Of a stretch of DNA of 64,000 nucleotides, positions 32,667-40,951 are shown in pieces (within the stretch, counting starts at the first letter, position 1; each line of letters opens with the position of its first letter). The notes below the pieces were generated by a model that saw only the letters and a program-made list of their open reading frames with translations, did no database searches and had not been told where the DNA came from. The stretch is from Planosporangium thailandense (lineage in GTDB: Bacteria; Actinomycetota; Actinomycetes; Mycobacteriales; Micromonosporaceae): the NCBI RefSeq assembly GCF_011947195.1, contig NZ_JAATVY010000016.1, positions 62,001-126,000 of the forward strand, given 5' to 3'. The position numbers and the translations under genes are program-made.

Positions 32667-33113
32667 TCAATGGACGCGGTGGCCGGGCACGTCCCGGCTG
32701 GCACGCGCCTCGGCCACGTACGCCTCGGGGATCCGCACCGCGCCGACCAGCGCGCCGCCCTGCTCACGCACGACGGCGTCGGCCTGACGCGCCCAGGCGT
32801 GCTCGACCAGCACGGCGAGCGCGACGGTGCCGGCGTCCAGCGCCTGGCCGACCTCGTCGACGTCGGCGGCGTCGATCAGGCACACACCCGGCTCGGCGAA
32901 GCCGCGCTCGACGCCCAGGCCGGCCACGGCGGGCACGTCCACGAGCTCCGCGCTGCGAACCCGGCCGTCGCGGTCCTTCGCCACCGCGAGCGCGTCGACG
33001 ACCCGGACGTCGCCGCCGCGCTCGACGGCGTACAGCACGGCCGCGATCCGATCCGGCAGCTCCTCGCCCGGAAACGCGAAGACCAGGAACTCCAGTGGAC
33101 CGATACCCGTCAT
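32667..33113 (-). CDS. DUF6325-family protein
   Basis: 148 aa from the ATG at 33113 (MTGIGPLEFLVFAFPGEELP). The family blocks FPGEELPDRIAAVL, VRVVDALAVAKDRDGRV and DAADVDEVGQALDAGTVALAVLVEHAW are clear; length is typical. The fold looks like a small alpha/beta dimeric ferredoxin-like protein, and some relatives are annotated as general stress or membrane-associated. It is upstream of and probably co-transcribed with the SHOCT gene. TCACCC half-sites lie 70-90 bp before its start. Confidence 0.82.
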   Translation of the reverse strand: MTGIGPLEFLVFAFPGEELPDRIAAVLYAVERGGDVRVVDALAVAKDRDGRVRSAELVDVPAVAGLGVERGFAEPGVCLIDAADVDEVGQALDAGTVALAVLVEHAWARQADAVVREQGGALVGAVRIPEAYVAEARASRDVPGHRVH

Positions 33114-33186
33114 GAGCGGCTCCCGTCGAGCTGTGGTGAGGCCCGGCCGACGGCCGGGGCGTTGCCCGCGATCGTGGGCCTCGATC

Positions 33187-33205
33187 GGGTGACCCTGCTT
33201 CACCC
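33187..33205. promoter_or_regulatory. Outward-facing dyad GGGTGA-n7-TCACCC
   Basis: Both half-sites match those of the recurring motif but in everted order. It lies about 75 bp before the DUF6325 start and 140 bp before the divergent exonuclease gene. It may be a variant binding site. Confidence 0.35.
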
Positions 33206-33343
33206 GGAACGGTCACCACCCGCCGCGCGCAGCCCTCACCCGGGCCGCCACCGACCCCCGCCGCGCACTCATCCGGCGACGCTGATGCCGACGTACGGTG
33301 GGAGCCGCCCCGTCGAGGCGCCGACTTCACTAGGCTTGCCGCC

Positions 33344-34282
33344 GTGACGCCACCTCTGCTGCTCGTCGATACGGCCAGCCTCTACTTCCGCGCCTACTTC
33401 GGGATCCCCGAATCGGCCGTGACCGCGCCGGACGGCACCCCCGTCAACGCGGTACGCGGCTTCCTGGACATGCTCGCGACCCTCGTCCGCACCCGGCGAC
33501 CGGGGCGCGTGGTGTGCGCGCTCGACGCCGACTGGCGCCCCGCCTGGCGGGTGGCGCTGATCCCCGGTTACAAGGCGCACCGACTGACCGACGGTGGCGG
33601 CGAACAGACCCCGGACGGACTCGCGGCGCAGGTGCCGATCATCCTCGACGTCCTGGACGCGCTCGGCGTGCCGGCGGTCGGAGTCGCCGGATACGAGGCC
33701 GACGACGTCATCGGCACGCTCGCCGCCCGCGAACCCGGCCCGGTCGAGGTGGCGTCCGGCGACCGCGACCTGTTCCAGGTGATCGACGACGGCCGGGGCG
33801 TGCGCGTGCTGTACTGCGGTCGCGGCGTGGCCAAGCTCGAGGTGTTCGACGACGCGGCGGTACGCGCGCGGTACGGGGTGCCGGCCGCGGGCTACGCCGA
33901 CTTCGCGGCGATGCGCGGCGACCCGAGCGACGGGCTTCCGGGGGTCGCCGGCGTGGGTGAGAAGACCGCCGCCCGGCTCATCGACCGCTACGGCACCCTG
34001 GCAGGTGTACTCGCCGCGATCGACGATCCGGGCGCGGGGCTGGCCCCGGGGCTGCGCACGAAGCTCGCGGCGTCCCGCGAGTACCTGGGCGCCGCCCCGG
34101 AAGTCGTACGGGTGGCCCTGGACGTGGCGGTGCCGCCCGTCGACGGCAGGCTCCCGGCGCCCGTCGAGGGCGAGCGATTGCTCGCCCTCGCCGAGAAGTG
34201 GAACATCGCCGGTGCCGCGCGGCGCGCCGTCGACGCGCTGAGCGCCCGCCCCGGCGCCGTCGACGCGCCGGACATCCCCTAG
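33344..34282 (+). CDS. 5'-3' exonuclease (FEN/Pol I N-domain type)
   Basis: 312 aa stand-alone relative of the DNA polymerase I 5' nuclease domain. It should remove RNA primers and 5' flaps using two metal ions. Visible: LLVDTASLYFRAYFG at the start, the arch and metal-ligand segment GYEADDVIGTLA, ASGDRDLFQVID and the helix-hairpin-helix DNA-binding motif LPGVAGVGEKTAARLI. The acidic ligands D9, and those of EADD and GDRD, are in place. Stand-alone copies are common in actinobacteria alongside full Pol I. The stop codon lies inside the first unit of a 25-bp tandem repeat. Confidence 0.92.
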   Translation: MTPPLLLVDTASLYFRAYFGIPESAVTAPDGTPVNAVRGFLDMLATLVRTRRPGRVVCALDADWRPAWRVALIPGYKAHRLTDGGGEQTPDGLAAQVPIILDVLDALGVPAVGVAGYEADDVIGTLAAREPGPVEVASGDRDLFQVIDDGRGVRVLYCGRGVAKLEVFDDAAVRARYGVPAAGYADFAAMRGDPSDGLPGVAGVGEKTAARLIDRYGTLAGVLAAIDDPGAGLAPGLRTKLAASREYLGAAPEVVRVALDVAVPPVDGRLPAPVEGERLLALAEKWNIAGAARRAVDALSARPGAVDAPDIP

Positions 34283-34354
34283 CCGCGGTGCAGCCCGCCG
34301 GCCCTAGCCGCGGTGCAGCCCGCCGGCCCTAGCCGCGGTGCAGCCCGCCGGTGC
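34280..34354. repeat. Three tandem copies of a 25-bp unit carrying stop codons
   Basis: The unit CTAGCCGCGGTGCAGCCCGC + CGGCC repeats at 25-bp spacing (T of CTAG at 34280, 34305 and 34330). Copy 1 supplies the TAG of the plus-strand exonuclease; copy 3 supplies the TAG of the minus-strand DivIVA-like gene. Copy 3 diverges in its last bases into the coding region. Confidence 0.85.
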
Positions 34355-35774
34355 CGGAGCCGGGGTTGGCGACCGGCGTCCAGGTGCGGTTGAACGGAGG
34401 GGTATCGGGTGGCGCGGCGTGGCGCGGGGCGCTGACGGGAGCCGGCGCGGGGGCGCCGCCGGAACCGTGCACCGCGCCGCCACCCGGGCCGGGCATCGGA
34501 CTACCACCGGGACCCTGCATCGGGGCAGGCATCGGCACACCGCCCGGCGCAGGCATCGGCATACCGCCCTGCGCAGGCATCGGCATGCCGCCCGGCGCCT
34601 GCCCCGGCGCGCCGTTGTGAGGTGGCGTCGGCGCGCCACCCGGAGCCTGCGCCGGCGCGCCGCCGGAACCGTGCACCGCGCCGCCACCCGGGCCGGGCAT
34701 CGGACTACCGCCGGGACCCTGCGTCGGGGCGCCGCCCGGCGCCTGCGGCATGGCGTGGGCCGGGTGCCTCGGGGCGCTCCCGGAGGCCGACCGGGGATCG
34801 GCGCCCCACAGGGGGCCGTCGTGCCGTTCGCCCACGGGCGCCTCGTTCGCCAGCGGAGGGCCCGCCGGACCCGCCACCCGCACCACCGCCCGTACCGCCT
34901 GCTCCGCCTCGTCGGTCCGGCCGGGTGAGACGGGCTGTGCCGGCGCGGACTGCCCGGCAGGTCGCGTGGCGGGTACACCAGAGCCGTTCCGGTTCGAACG
35001 GTCCTCGGTGGAGACGCCCGCCAGCTTCTCCCCCGGAATGGCCGCCGCCGCCTCCAAGGACGGCAGCTCGTCGATGCGCCGCTGCACCCCGCCGAGCTGT
35101 TCCGACAGTGCGTCCCGGTGGGCGCCCAGCGCGTCGACCAGCCACCGGGCGGACGCGATCACCTGGCTGCTGACGGCGCCAGCGCGTTCGATGACCCGCC
35201 GGGCTGTGTCCCGCGCTTCGTTGACGTGGCGCTCCGCCCAGCCCTCGATCGCCGCACGACGCTCGGCCGCCGCGGCCTCCTCGGCGGCCCGGCGGTGGGC
35301 CAGCATGGCCTCCAGCGCCGAGCTCGCCTGTTCGGCCTGCTGGCGGGCGCCTGCGAGGAGGTTCTCGGCCTCCTCGCGCATGGCGATGGTCTCCGACTCG
35401 GCACGCTGGCGCAGGTCGGCCGCCTCCGAGCTGGCGATGTCGATGATCTGGCGCAGCCGGGCACCGACCACGGACGACTCCGGCTTGTTCGGGTCGCAGC
35501 TGCACATCGCCACCTGCTTGGTCAGCTCGTCGACCCGGGCGGAGAGGATCTGCTCGTTACGGCGGGCCGTGGTCAGCTCCGCGGTCAGCTCCTCGAAACG
35601 CTTCTGGGTGCGCTGCACGTACTTGTTGACCTGCCGCCGGTCGTACCCGCGCAGCGCCCCGTCGAACCCGGCAGACGCTTGCAGGTCGCTCTCTTCGCCC
35701 ATCGCGTGGGCGTCCTCGCCGGCCATCTCCGGTACAGCTGCCGTCGCGGCGGGTTGCGCGGGTGACTGGTCCAT
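34329..35774 (-). CDS. DivIVA-like coiled-coil protein with Gly/Pro/Met-rich tail
   Basis: 481 aa from the ATG at 35774 with AAGGAG upstream. Residues 35-60 resemble the DivIVA membrane-binding motif (FDGALRGYDRRQVNKYVQ). A coiled coil follows to about residue 260, interrupted by MCSCDPNKPE, which brings two Cys, and by a helical stretch of ARQQAEQASSALEAM type. The last 150 residues are low-complexity PGG-PMP repeats and contain a near-exact 22-residue internal duplication. DivIVA-type proteins mark curved or polar membrane and organise tip growth. The tail is unusual and may be a phase-separating or wall-linked region. Confidence 0.75.
   Translation of the reverse strand: MDQSPAQPAATAAVPEMAGEDAHAMGEESDLQASAGFDGALRGYDRRQVNKYVQRTQKRFEELTAELTTARRNEQILSARVDELTKQVAMCSCDPNKPESSVVGARLRQIIDIASSEAADLRQRAESETIAMREEAENLLAGARQQAEQASSALEAMLAHRRAAEEAAAAERRAAIEGWAERHVNEARDTARRVIERAGAVSSQVIASARWLVDALGAHRDALSEQLGGVQRRIDELPSLEAAAAIPGEKLAGVSTEDRSNRNGSGVPATRPAGQSAPAQPVSPGRTDEAEQAVRAVVRVAGPAGPPLANEAPVGERHDGPLWGADPRSASGSAPRHPAHAMPQAPGGAPTQGPGGSPMPGPGGGAVHGSGGAPAQAPGGAPTPPHNGAPGQAPGGMPMPAQGGMPMPAPGGVPMPAPMQGPGGSPMPGPGGGAVHGSGGAPAPAPVSAPRHAAPPDTPPFNRTWTPVANPGSGTGGLHRG
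34453..34518. repeat. 66-bp in-gene direct repeat, copy 1 (copy 2 at 34657-34722)
   Basis: The two copies are 204 bp apart (a multiple of three) and differ at one base by eye. They encode the same Gly/Pro/His segment twice in the DivIVA-like tail. The near identity at synonymous positions implies a recent duplication or gene-conversion-maintained repeat. Confidence 0.85.
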
Positions 35775-36168
35775 GAATGCTCCTTCATTACCGGTAAGGG
35801 GTGAATTCGTCGGCAGCGACCGGGCCTTACGCCCGCCCCTGTCGGTCGAGGTGGCGTCAGGCCGACGCTTTCGTCCGGTGGGTGGGGCGGCGCGACCACC
35901 GGTTCGGGGCGGCATCCGCGAGGTCGCTTGGCGCGTGATGGAAGCGGCGCCCGAGACGCGTCAGCGGGGGGTCGGTCGATGGCAGGCCCGGCGCGGCCTT
36001 CTCGGGTGGGGATGGCCGCGGGTCGACCGCCGACCCGTACAGTGCCGACCGCTCCAGGCACCCGCGCGCGGGCGGCATGAACCGCCGGATCGCCTCGCTG
36101 GTCGCCAGGGAGCGCACACCCATGGGGAGATACCCCTTCCCGCGCTCGGGGTCTGCCATGTCGAACGA

Positions 36169-36184
36169 CGGCGATATATCGCCG
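36169..36184. promoter_or_regulatory. Perfect 16-bp palindrome CGGCGATATATCGCCG
   Basis: An AT-centred perfect palindrome in a GC-rich genome, between the end of helY and the DivIVA-like gene on the same strand. The form suits a dimeric repressor operator. No adjacent regulator gene exists to name as its partner. Confidence 0.45.
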
Positions 36185-36232
36185 ATCGTCCGCAACGCCC
36201 AGAACGGTAGGGGCGGGACGGGTTCGTCATCA

Positions 36233-36249
36233 TCACCCGGACCGGGTGA
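36233..36249. promoter_or_regulatory. 17-bp dyad, site F of a recurring motif
   Basis: TCACCCGGACCGGGTGA, a perfect inverted repeat with 7-bp arms and the best match to the consensus of this region. It lies 53 bp after the helY stop, far (460 bp) from the DivIVA-like start, so which transcript it controls is unclear. Confidence 0.55.
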
Positions 36250-36301
36250 ACCTCCGCCAGCGGTTTCCTAGCTCAATCGGTGCGGGTGCGACACCCGGAT
36301 G

Positions 36302-39067
36302 TCACGCCAGCGCGGTGTACGCGAGCACTCCGTGGTTGACGGCGGCGACCGCCTGCCGCGCCGTCGCGCGGACCGCCTCGGAGGCACCCTCCGCCTGGAC
36401 GATCTGCCCGAGCAGGTCGACGACCTGCCTGGCCCACCGCACGAAGTCGCCGGCCGGCATGTCGCCGTCGATGCCGTGCGCACTTCCGAGGACCTTCGAC
36501 AGTGACTCACCACGGGCCCACCGGTACATCGGCCAGACGAAGCCGAGATCAGGCTCGCGGGTCAGCTGAAGCCCCAGGGCCGACTCGGCGCGCTCCAGCT
36601 CCGACCACAGCTTCAACGTGTCGTCCACGGCGTCGGACAGCGCCCCGCGCGGCACCGAGGCGCGGTCCTCGGTCTCCCGCCGCGACTCGTACAGCACCAC
36701 CGACACGGCCGCCGCCAGCTCGGCCACCTCCAGGCGTTCCCAGACGCCCAGGCGCAGGCACTCCGCGACAAGCAGATCAGCCTCGGTCCAGATCCGGGCG
36801 AGCATCCGGCCGTTCGGCGTCACCGCACCCTTGTCGCCGAGGTAACCGCGCTCGCGCAGCAGCGTGCAGACCCGGTCGAACGTACGGGTCAGCGACCCCG
36901 TACGGCTGGAGACCTTCTGCTGCAGCGCCTCGTTCTCGCGGCTCAAACGCCAGCGTCGCTCCGCCCACCGGGCGTGCTCCTCACGATCGGGGCAGGCATG
37001 GCAGGGATGCCGGCGCATCCGCTCACGCAGCCGCGACAGCTCCGGGTCGTCACCTTCGTCCGGGCGGCGCCGCCGCGACCGCCGGTGCCCGTCGACCTCC
37101 CCGGCCGCCGAGCGCAGCATCGACGCAAGATCGCGGCGCTCCTGCGGCGAGCGGTGGTTGAAGTGCTTGGGTACCCGGACCCGGGTCAGCGGCTCGACCG
37201 GCTCGGCGAAGTCACCCGACGAGATCCGGCCGGCCCACCGGTCCTCGGTGAGCACGAGCGGGCGTGGCTCGCCGAACCCGGCCGAGCCGTTGTCGAGGAC
37301 GACCGCGAGTCCGGCCCGGCGCCCGTGCGGCACCCGGATCACGTCACCAATGCGCAGCCGCTCGATAGATTCCACCGCGGCGGCGCGGCGCTGCGCCTTG
37401 CCCTGGCGGGCCAGCTGCCGCTCCCGGTCCGCGATCGCCACCCGCAGCGCGAAGTACTCCTCGAAGTTGCCGAGGTGGCAGGTCATCTCCTTGAGGTAGC
37501 TGCGCATCGCGTCCGTGTTGCGCTGCACCTGCCGGGCGAAGCCCACGACCGATCGGTCGGCCTGGAACTGCGCGAACGACGACTCCAGCAGCTCGTGTGC
37601 GGTCTCCATGCCGACGCTGCCGACGAGGTTGACGGCCATGTTGTACGACGGCCGGAAGCTGGACTTGAGCGGGTAGGTACGGGTGGAGGCCAGCCCGGCG
37701 ACGTGCCGGGGGTCAACCTCCGGCGCCCACACGGCGACCGCATGCCCCTCCACGTCGATGCCGCGCCGACCGGCCCGGCCGGTGAGCTGGGTGTACTCCC
37801 CCGGGGTCAGGTCGACGTGCGCCTCGCCGTTGAACTTGACCAGCCGTTCGAGCACCACGCACCGCGCCGGCATGTTGATGCCCAGCGCGAGGGTCTCGGT
37901 GGCGAAAACGGCCCGCACCAGACCGCGTACGAACAGCTCCTCGACCGTCTCCTTGAACGCCGGCAGCATCCCGGCGTGGTGGGCGGCCAACCCCCGCTCG
38001 AGGCCGTCGAGCCACTCCCAGTAGCCGAGCACCTGGAGGTCCTCAGACGGGATGTGCGCGGTGCGCTCCTCCACGACCCGGCGGATCTCGGCGCGCTCGT
38101 CCGGCGCGGTCAACCGCAGCCCGGCCTGCAGGCACTGCTGCACCGCCGCGTCGCAGCCGGCCCGGCTGAAGACGAACACGATCGCCGGCAGCAGCCCTTC
38201 CCGGTCGAGCCGGTCGATGACATCCGCGCGCGCGGGTGGCAGCCAGCGCCGGCCCCGGCCGCCGCGGCGGGGGTCGTACTCGCCGAGTCGGCGCAGCGTC
38301 TCGCGGGTGTAGCGGAGCAGCTCGGGGTGCACCTCGTGCTTCTCGGCCGCCTCCGGGTCGTGGAACAGGTCGAACATGCGCTTGCCGACGAGCATGTGCT
38401 GCCACAGCGGGACCGGCCGGTGCTCGCTCACCACCACCTCGGTGTGGCCCCGCACCGTGACCAGCCAGTCGGCGAACTCCTCGGCGTTGGAGACGGTCGC
38501 CGACAGCGACACCAGCGTCACCGTCTCGGGCAGGTGGATGATCACCTCTTCCCAGACCGGGCCGCGGAACCGGTCGGCGAGGTAGTGCACCTCGTCCATC
38601 ACGACGTACGCCAAACCGTGCAGCGCGCTCGATCCGGCGTACAGCATGTTGCGCAGCACCTCGGTCGTCATCACGACGACCGGCGCGTCACCGTTGATGG
38701 CGTTGTCGCCGGTGAGCAGCCCCACCTGGTCGGCGCCGTAACGCTCGACCAGGTCGTGGAACTTCTGGTTGGACAGCGCCTTGATCGGGGTGGTGTAGAA
38801 GCACTTGCGCAGCGGTCCGGCGCCGTTTCCGTCGGGTCCACCGCGCAGGGCGAGGTGGACGGCGAACTCACCCACGACCGTCTTGCCGGCCCCGGTCGGC
38901 GCGCACACCAGCACGCCGCTGGCCTGTTCGAGGGCCTCGCAGGCCTCCCGCTGGAAGTCGTCGAGCGCGAACGACAACCCCTCGGCGAACTCGTGAAGCG
39001 CCGGGAAGCGGGCCACCTCGGCGGCGCGCTTTCGGGCCGCGGCGTACCGCTCGGCCGGGCTGGTCAT
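36302..39067 (-). CDS. helY: Ski2/Mtr4-like DEVH-box RNA helicase
   Basis: 921 aa from the ATG at 39067; longer in-frame starts cross a divergent gene and are rejected. ATP-dependent RNA helicase of the actinobacterial HelY group. Helicase motifs in order: Walker A APTGAGKTVVGEFA near residue 57, motif Ia YTTPIKALSNQKF, DEVH as VVMDEVHYLADRFRG, SAT as LSATVSNAEEFA, then VFATETLALGINMPAR and motif VI QLTGRAGRRGID. The C-terminal half holds the DSHCT-type domain (residues about 740-921). It probably acts in RNA turnover. It is the distal gene of the tat/dgk neighbourhood, as in other actinobacteria. Confidence 0.95.
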   Translation of the reverse strand: MTSPAERYAAARKRAAEVARFPALHEFAEGLSFALDDFQREACEALEQASGVLVCAPTGAGKTVVGEFAVHLALRGGPDGNGAGPLRKCFYTTPIKALSNQKFHDLVERYGADQVGLLTGDNAINGDAPVVVMTTEVLRNMLYAGSSALHGLAYVVMDEVHYLADRFRGPVWEEVIIHLPETVTLVSLSATVSNAEEFADWLVTVRGHTEVVVSEHRPVPLWQHMLVGKRMFDLFHDPEAAEKHEVHPELLRYTRETLRRLGEYDPRRGGRGRRWLPPARADVIDRLDREGLLPAIVFVFSRAGCDAAVQQCLQAGLRLTAPDERAEIRRVVEERTAHIPSEDLQVLGYWEWLDGLERGLAAHHAGMLPAFKETVEELFVRGLVRAVFATETLALGINMPARCVVLERLVKFNGEAHVDLTPGEYTQLTGRAGRRGIDVEGHAVAVWAPEVDPRHVAGLASTRTYPLKSSFRPSYNMAVNLVGSVGMETAHELLESSFAQFQADRSVVGFARQVQRNTDAMRSYLKEMTCHLGNFEEYFALRVAIADRERQLARQGKAQRRAAAVESIERLRIGDVIRVPHGRRAGLAVVLDNGSAGFGEPRPLVLTEDRWAGRISSGDFAEPVEPLTRVRVPKHFNHRSPQERRDLASMLRSAAGEVDGHRRSRRRRPDEGDDPELSRLRERMRRHPCHACPDREEHARWAERRWRLSRENEALQQKVSSRTGSLTRTFDRVCTLLRERGYLGDKGAVTPNGRMLARIWTEADLLVAECLRLGVWERLEVAELAAAVSVVLYESRRETEDRASVPRGALSDAVDDTLKLWSELERAESALGLQLTREPDLGFVWPMYRWARGESLSKVLGSAHGIDGDMPAGDFVRWARQVVDLLGQIVQAEGASEAVRATARQAVAAVNHGVLAYTALA

Positions 39068-39172
39068 GACCCTAAGGTTATCCGGGCCACACGGCGGAGC
39101 CGGTGGGCAGGTCGGCAGCGGCGGAACCCGCGCCGACCATGGTGGCGTGCAGGCCCTGTCGCCGCGGTCGGT

Positions 39173-39973
39173 ATGGTGCTCGGCGTGTCGCACCGCCCCG
39201 CCACGCCGAAGGGCAACCACGATCCGGTCCCGGACCGTGCCCCCGCAGCAGCACCTGCGTCGGTCGCGGCACGGGAGCCGGCGCAGCCGCCGCAGGCGGT
39301 GCTGTTCGACTTCCAGGGCACGCTCACCCAGGTCGAGGACGCCGTGACCTGGGTACGCGAAGCCGCCCACAGCTGCGGAACCGAGCTGGACCGGTCGCGG
39401 GCGACCGTCATCGCCGACCGGCTGGTCACGGCCGGCCGGGCCGGCGGCCCCGTGCCCTGCCGCGTACCGCCGCAGCTGGCGGAGGTGTACGCCGACCGGG
39501 ACCTGTATCCGGAAGCGCACCGCGCGGCGTACACCGGGCTGGCGCAGACGGTGGACTGCGGCGTCGACGGGCTCGCGGAGGCGCTGTACGCGCGGCTGCT
39601 CAGCCCGACCGGGTGGGTGCCCTACACCGACACCGTCCCGACGCTGAAGGCGCTGCGCGCCGCCGGCGTACCGGTGGCGATCGTGAGCAACATCGGCTTC
39701 GACATCCGACCGATCACGGCACAGCACGGGTTCGCCGACCTCATCGACGCGTTCGTGCTGTCGTACGAGGTCGGGCGGTGCAAACCGGATCCGGCGATCT
39801 TCCAGCAGGCTTGTGGCCTGCTGGGTGTCGACCCCGAACGCGTGCTGATGGTGGGCGACTCGCCGGCGGACGCCGGCGCCGTGGCGGCCGGCTGCCGGGC
39901 GCTGATCGTCCCGGCCGCGCCGCCGGGCGGGACGAACGGCATCGGGGCCGTGCTGGACCTCGCCGGTTTGTAG
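39173..39973 (+). CDS. HAD-IA family hydrolase
   Basis: 266 aa from the ATG at 39173; a GTG 12 nt later is also possible. The first 40 residues are Pro/Ala-rich and poorly folded. HAD motif I is VLFDFQGTLTQ, with Gln in place of the usual Asp-x-Asp linker residue: the nucleophile Asp is kept, but the second position is F-Q rather than x-D. If real, this removes the normal acid-base Asp. Motif II IVSNIGFD, the motif III Lys in VGRCKPDPAIF and motif IV MVGDSPADAGA are present. The missing acid-base Asp suggests altered activity, as in phosphonatase- or dehalogenase-like members. It is divergent from helY. Confidence 0.88.
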   Translation: MVLGVSHRPATPKGNHDPVPDRAPAAAPASVAAREPAQPPQAVLFDFQGTLTQVEDAVTWVREAAHSCGTELDRSRATVIADRLVTAGRAGGPVPCRVPPQLAEVYADRDLYPEAHRAAYTGLAQTVDCGVDGLAEALYARLLSPTGWVPYTDTVPTLKALRAAGVPVAIVSNIGFDIRPITAQHGFADLIDAFVLSYEVGRCKPDPAIFQQACGLLGVDPERVLMVGDSPADAGAVAAGCRALIVPAAPPGGTNGIGAVLDLAGL

Positions 39974-39988
39974 GCGGTTTCGCGCCCG

Positions 39989-40924
39989 TCAGGTGAGCAC
40001 GGTCAGTGCGCCCGGCACGCACGTGACGGCCACCGGGAGCGGGAAGGCCCGCTCGCCGTCGGCGTAGCCGACGATCCCGTCGCAGGCCAGCTCGACGGTG
40101 CGGGCCCGAAGAGACGTCACCATCGGGTGCTCGACATGGGTGCCCTGGTAGACCCGGGGCTTGATCCGCATCAGCGCCATCCGGCCCACCGCGCCGGCGA
40201 TCACCACGTCGAGCAGACCGTCAGTGACATCGGCCGCCGGGCAGATCCGCATCCCGCCGCCGTAGCTGGCCGTGTTGCCCACCGCCACCAGCACGGCCTC
40301 GACGGAGTGCGCCACACCGTCTAGGCGCAGTGTGTACCGGCGGGGCCGCAGCCGGACCAGCTCACCGAGGATGGCCAGGTCGTACCGTCGGGGACCGCGC
40401 GGGAAGCGCATCGCGTTGGCCCGTTCGTTGACGATGGCGTCGAACCCGGCGGCGAGCACCGCCCCGTACCAGCGGCGCCGGCCGTCGTCCGCCCGCATCT
40501 GGGCCAGGTCGACCGTGCGGGTACGGCCGGCGGCGAACGCCGCGGCGACGGCGTCCGCGGCAGCGAGGGGCTGGGTGGGAAGCCCGGTGGCCGCGGCGAA
40601 ATCATTGCCGGTACCGGCGGCGACGATCCCCAGCGGCACCGGCGTGCCGGCGACGGCCTGGAGCGCGGTGTGGACGGTGCCGTCCCCACCGACGGCGACC
40701 AGCGCTGCCGCGCCGTCGGCGACCGCCGCCCGGCAGGCGTCCTCGGCCCCCGCGGCGTCCGGAGCCTCCAACAGCCGAACGGGAGCGCCCGCGGCGCCCA
40801 GCCGGGCCAGGACGTCGGGCAGCAACCGGCCGAGCCGGCCCCGGCCAGCCGCCGGGTTGGCCAGCACGGCGATCTCCCCCGTACGGGCCGAGCCGGTCGT
40901 GCCGCTGGTCGCGCTCTTGGTCAC
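39989..40924 (-). CDS. Diacylglycerol/lipid kinase
   Basis: 311 aa DAGK-catalytic-domain protein. It should phosphorylate diacylglycerol or a related lipid at the membrane with ATP. Motifs: N-terminal [17 protein letters not shown], the ATP loop VAVGGDGTVHTALQAV, the second glycine motif GIVAAGTGNDFAAATGLP, and the C-terminal beta-sandwich with MRICPAADVTDGLLDVVI. Length suits the YegS/DgkB/sphingosine-kinase-like group. It follows tatC by 27 bp on the same strand and probably shares its transcript, an arrangement often seen in actinobacteria. Confidence 0.93.
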   Translation of the reverse strand: MTKSATSGTTGSARTGEIAVLANPAAGRGRLGRLLPDVLARLGAAGAPVRLLEAPDAAGAEDACRAAVADGAAALVAVGGDGTVHTALQAVAGTPVPLGIVAAGTGNDFAAATGLPTQPLAAADAVAAAFAAGRTRTVDLAQMRADDGRRRWYGAVLAAGFDAIVNERANAMRFPRGPRRYDLAILGELVRLRPRRYTLRLDGVAHSVEAVLVAVGNTASYGGGMRICPAADVTDGLLDVVIAGAVGRMALMRIKPRVYQGTHVEHPMVTSLRARTVELACDGIVGYADGERAFPLPVAVTCVPGALTVLT

Positions 40925-40951
40925 GGCCAGCAGCGTACGGCCGCTGCGGCT

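Larger units (their letters stand above)
35775..36301. other. 527-bp intergenic region between DivIVA-like gene and helY end
   Basis: It holds TTACCGGTAA at 35788-35797, close to the DivIVA-like start, the 16-bp palindrome at 36169-36184 and dyad F at 36233-36249. A minus-strand frame at 35857-36195 has good GC3 in its first 50 codons (MADPERGKGYLPMGVRSLAT) but degrades afterwards. It could be a remnant, and I recognise no family. Confidence 0.45.

Noticed and set aside
36974..39172. N-terminal 730 codons of a 999-aa plus-strand frame
   Set aside because: Antisense to helY; only the last 266 codons (from 39173) have HAD motifs and coding character.
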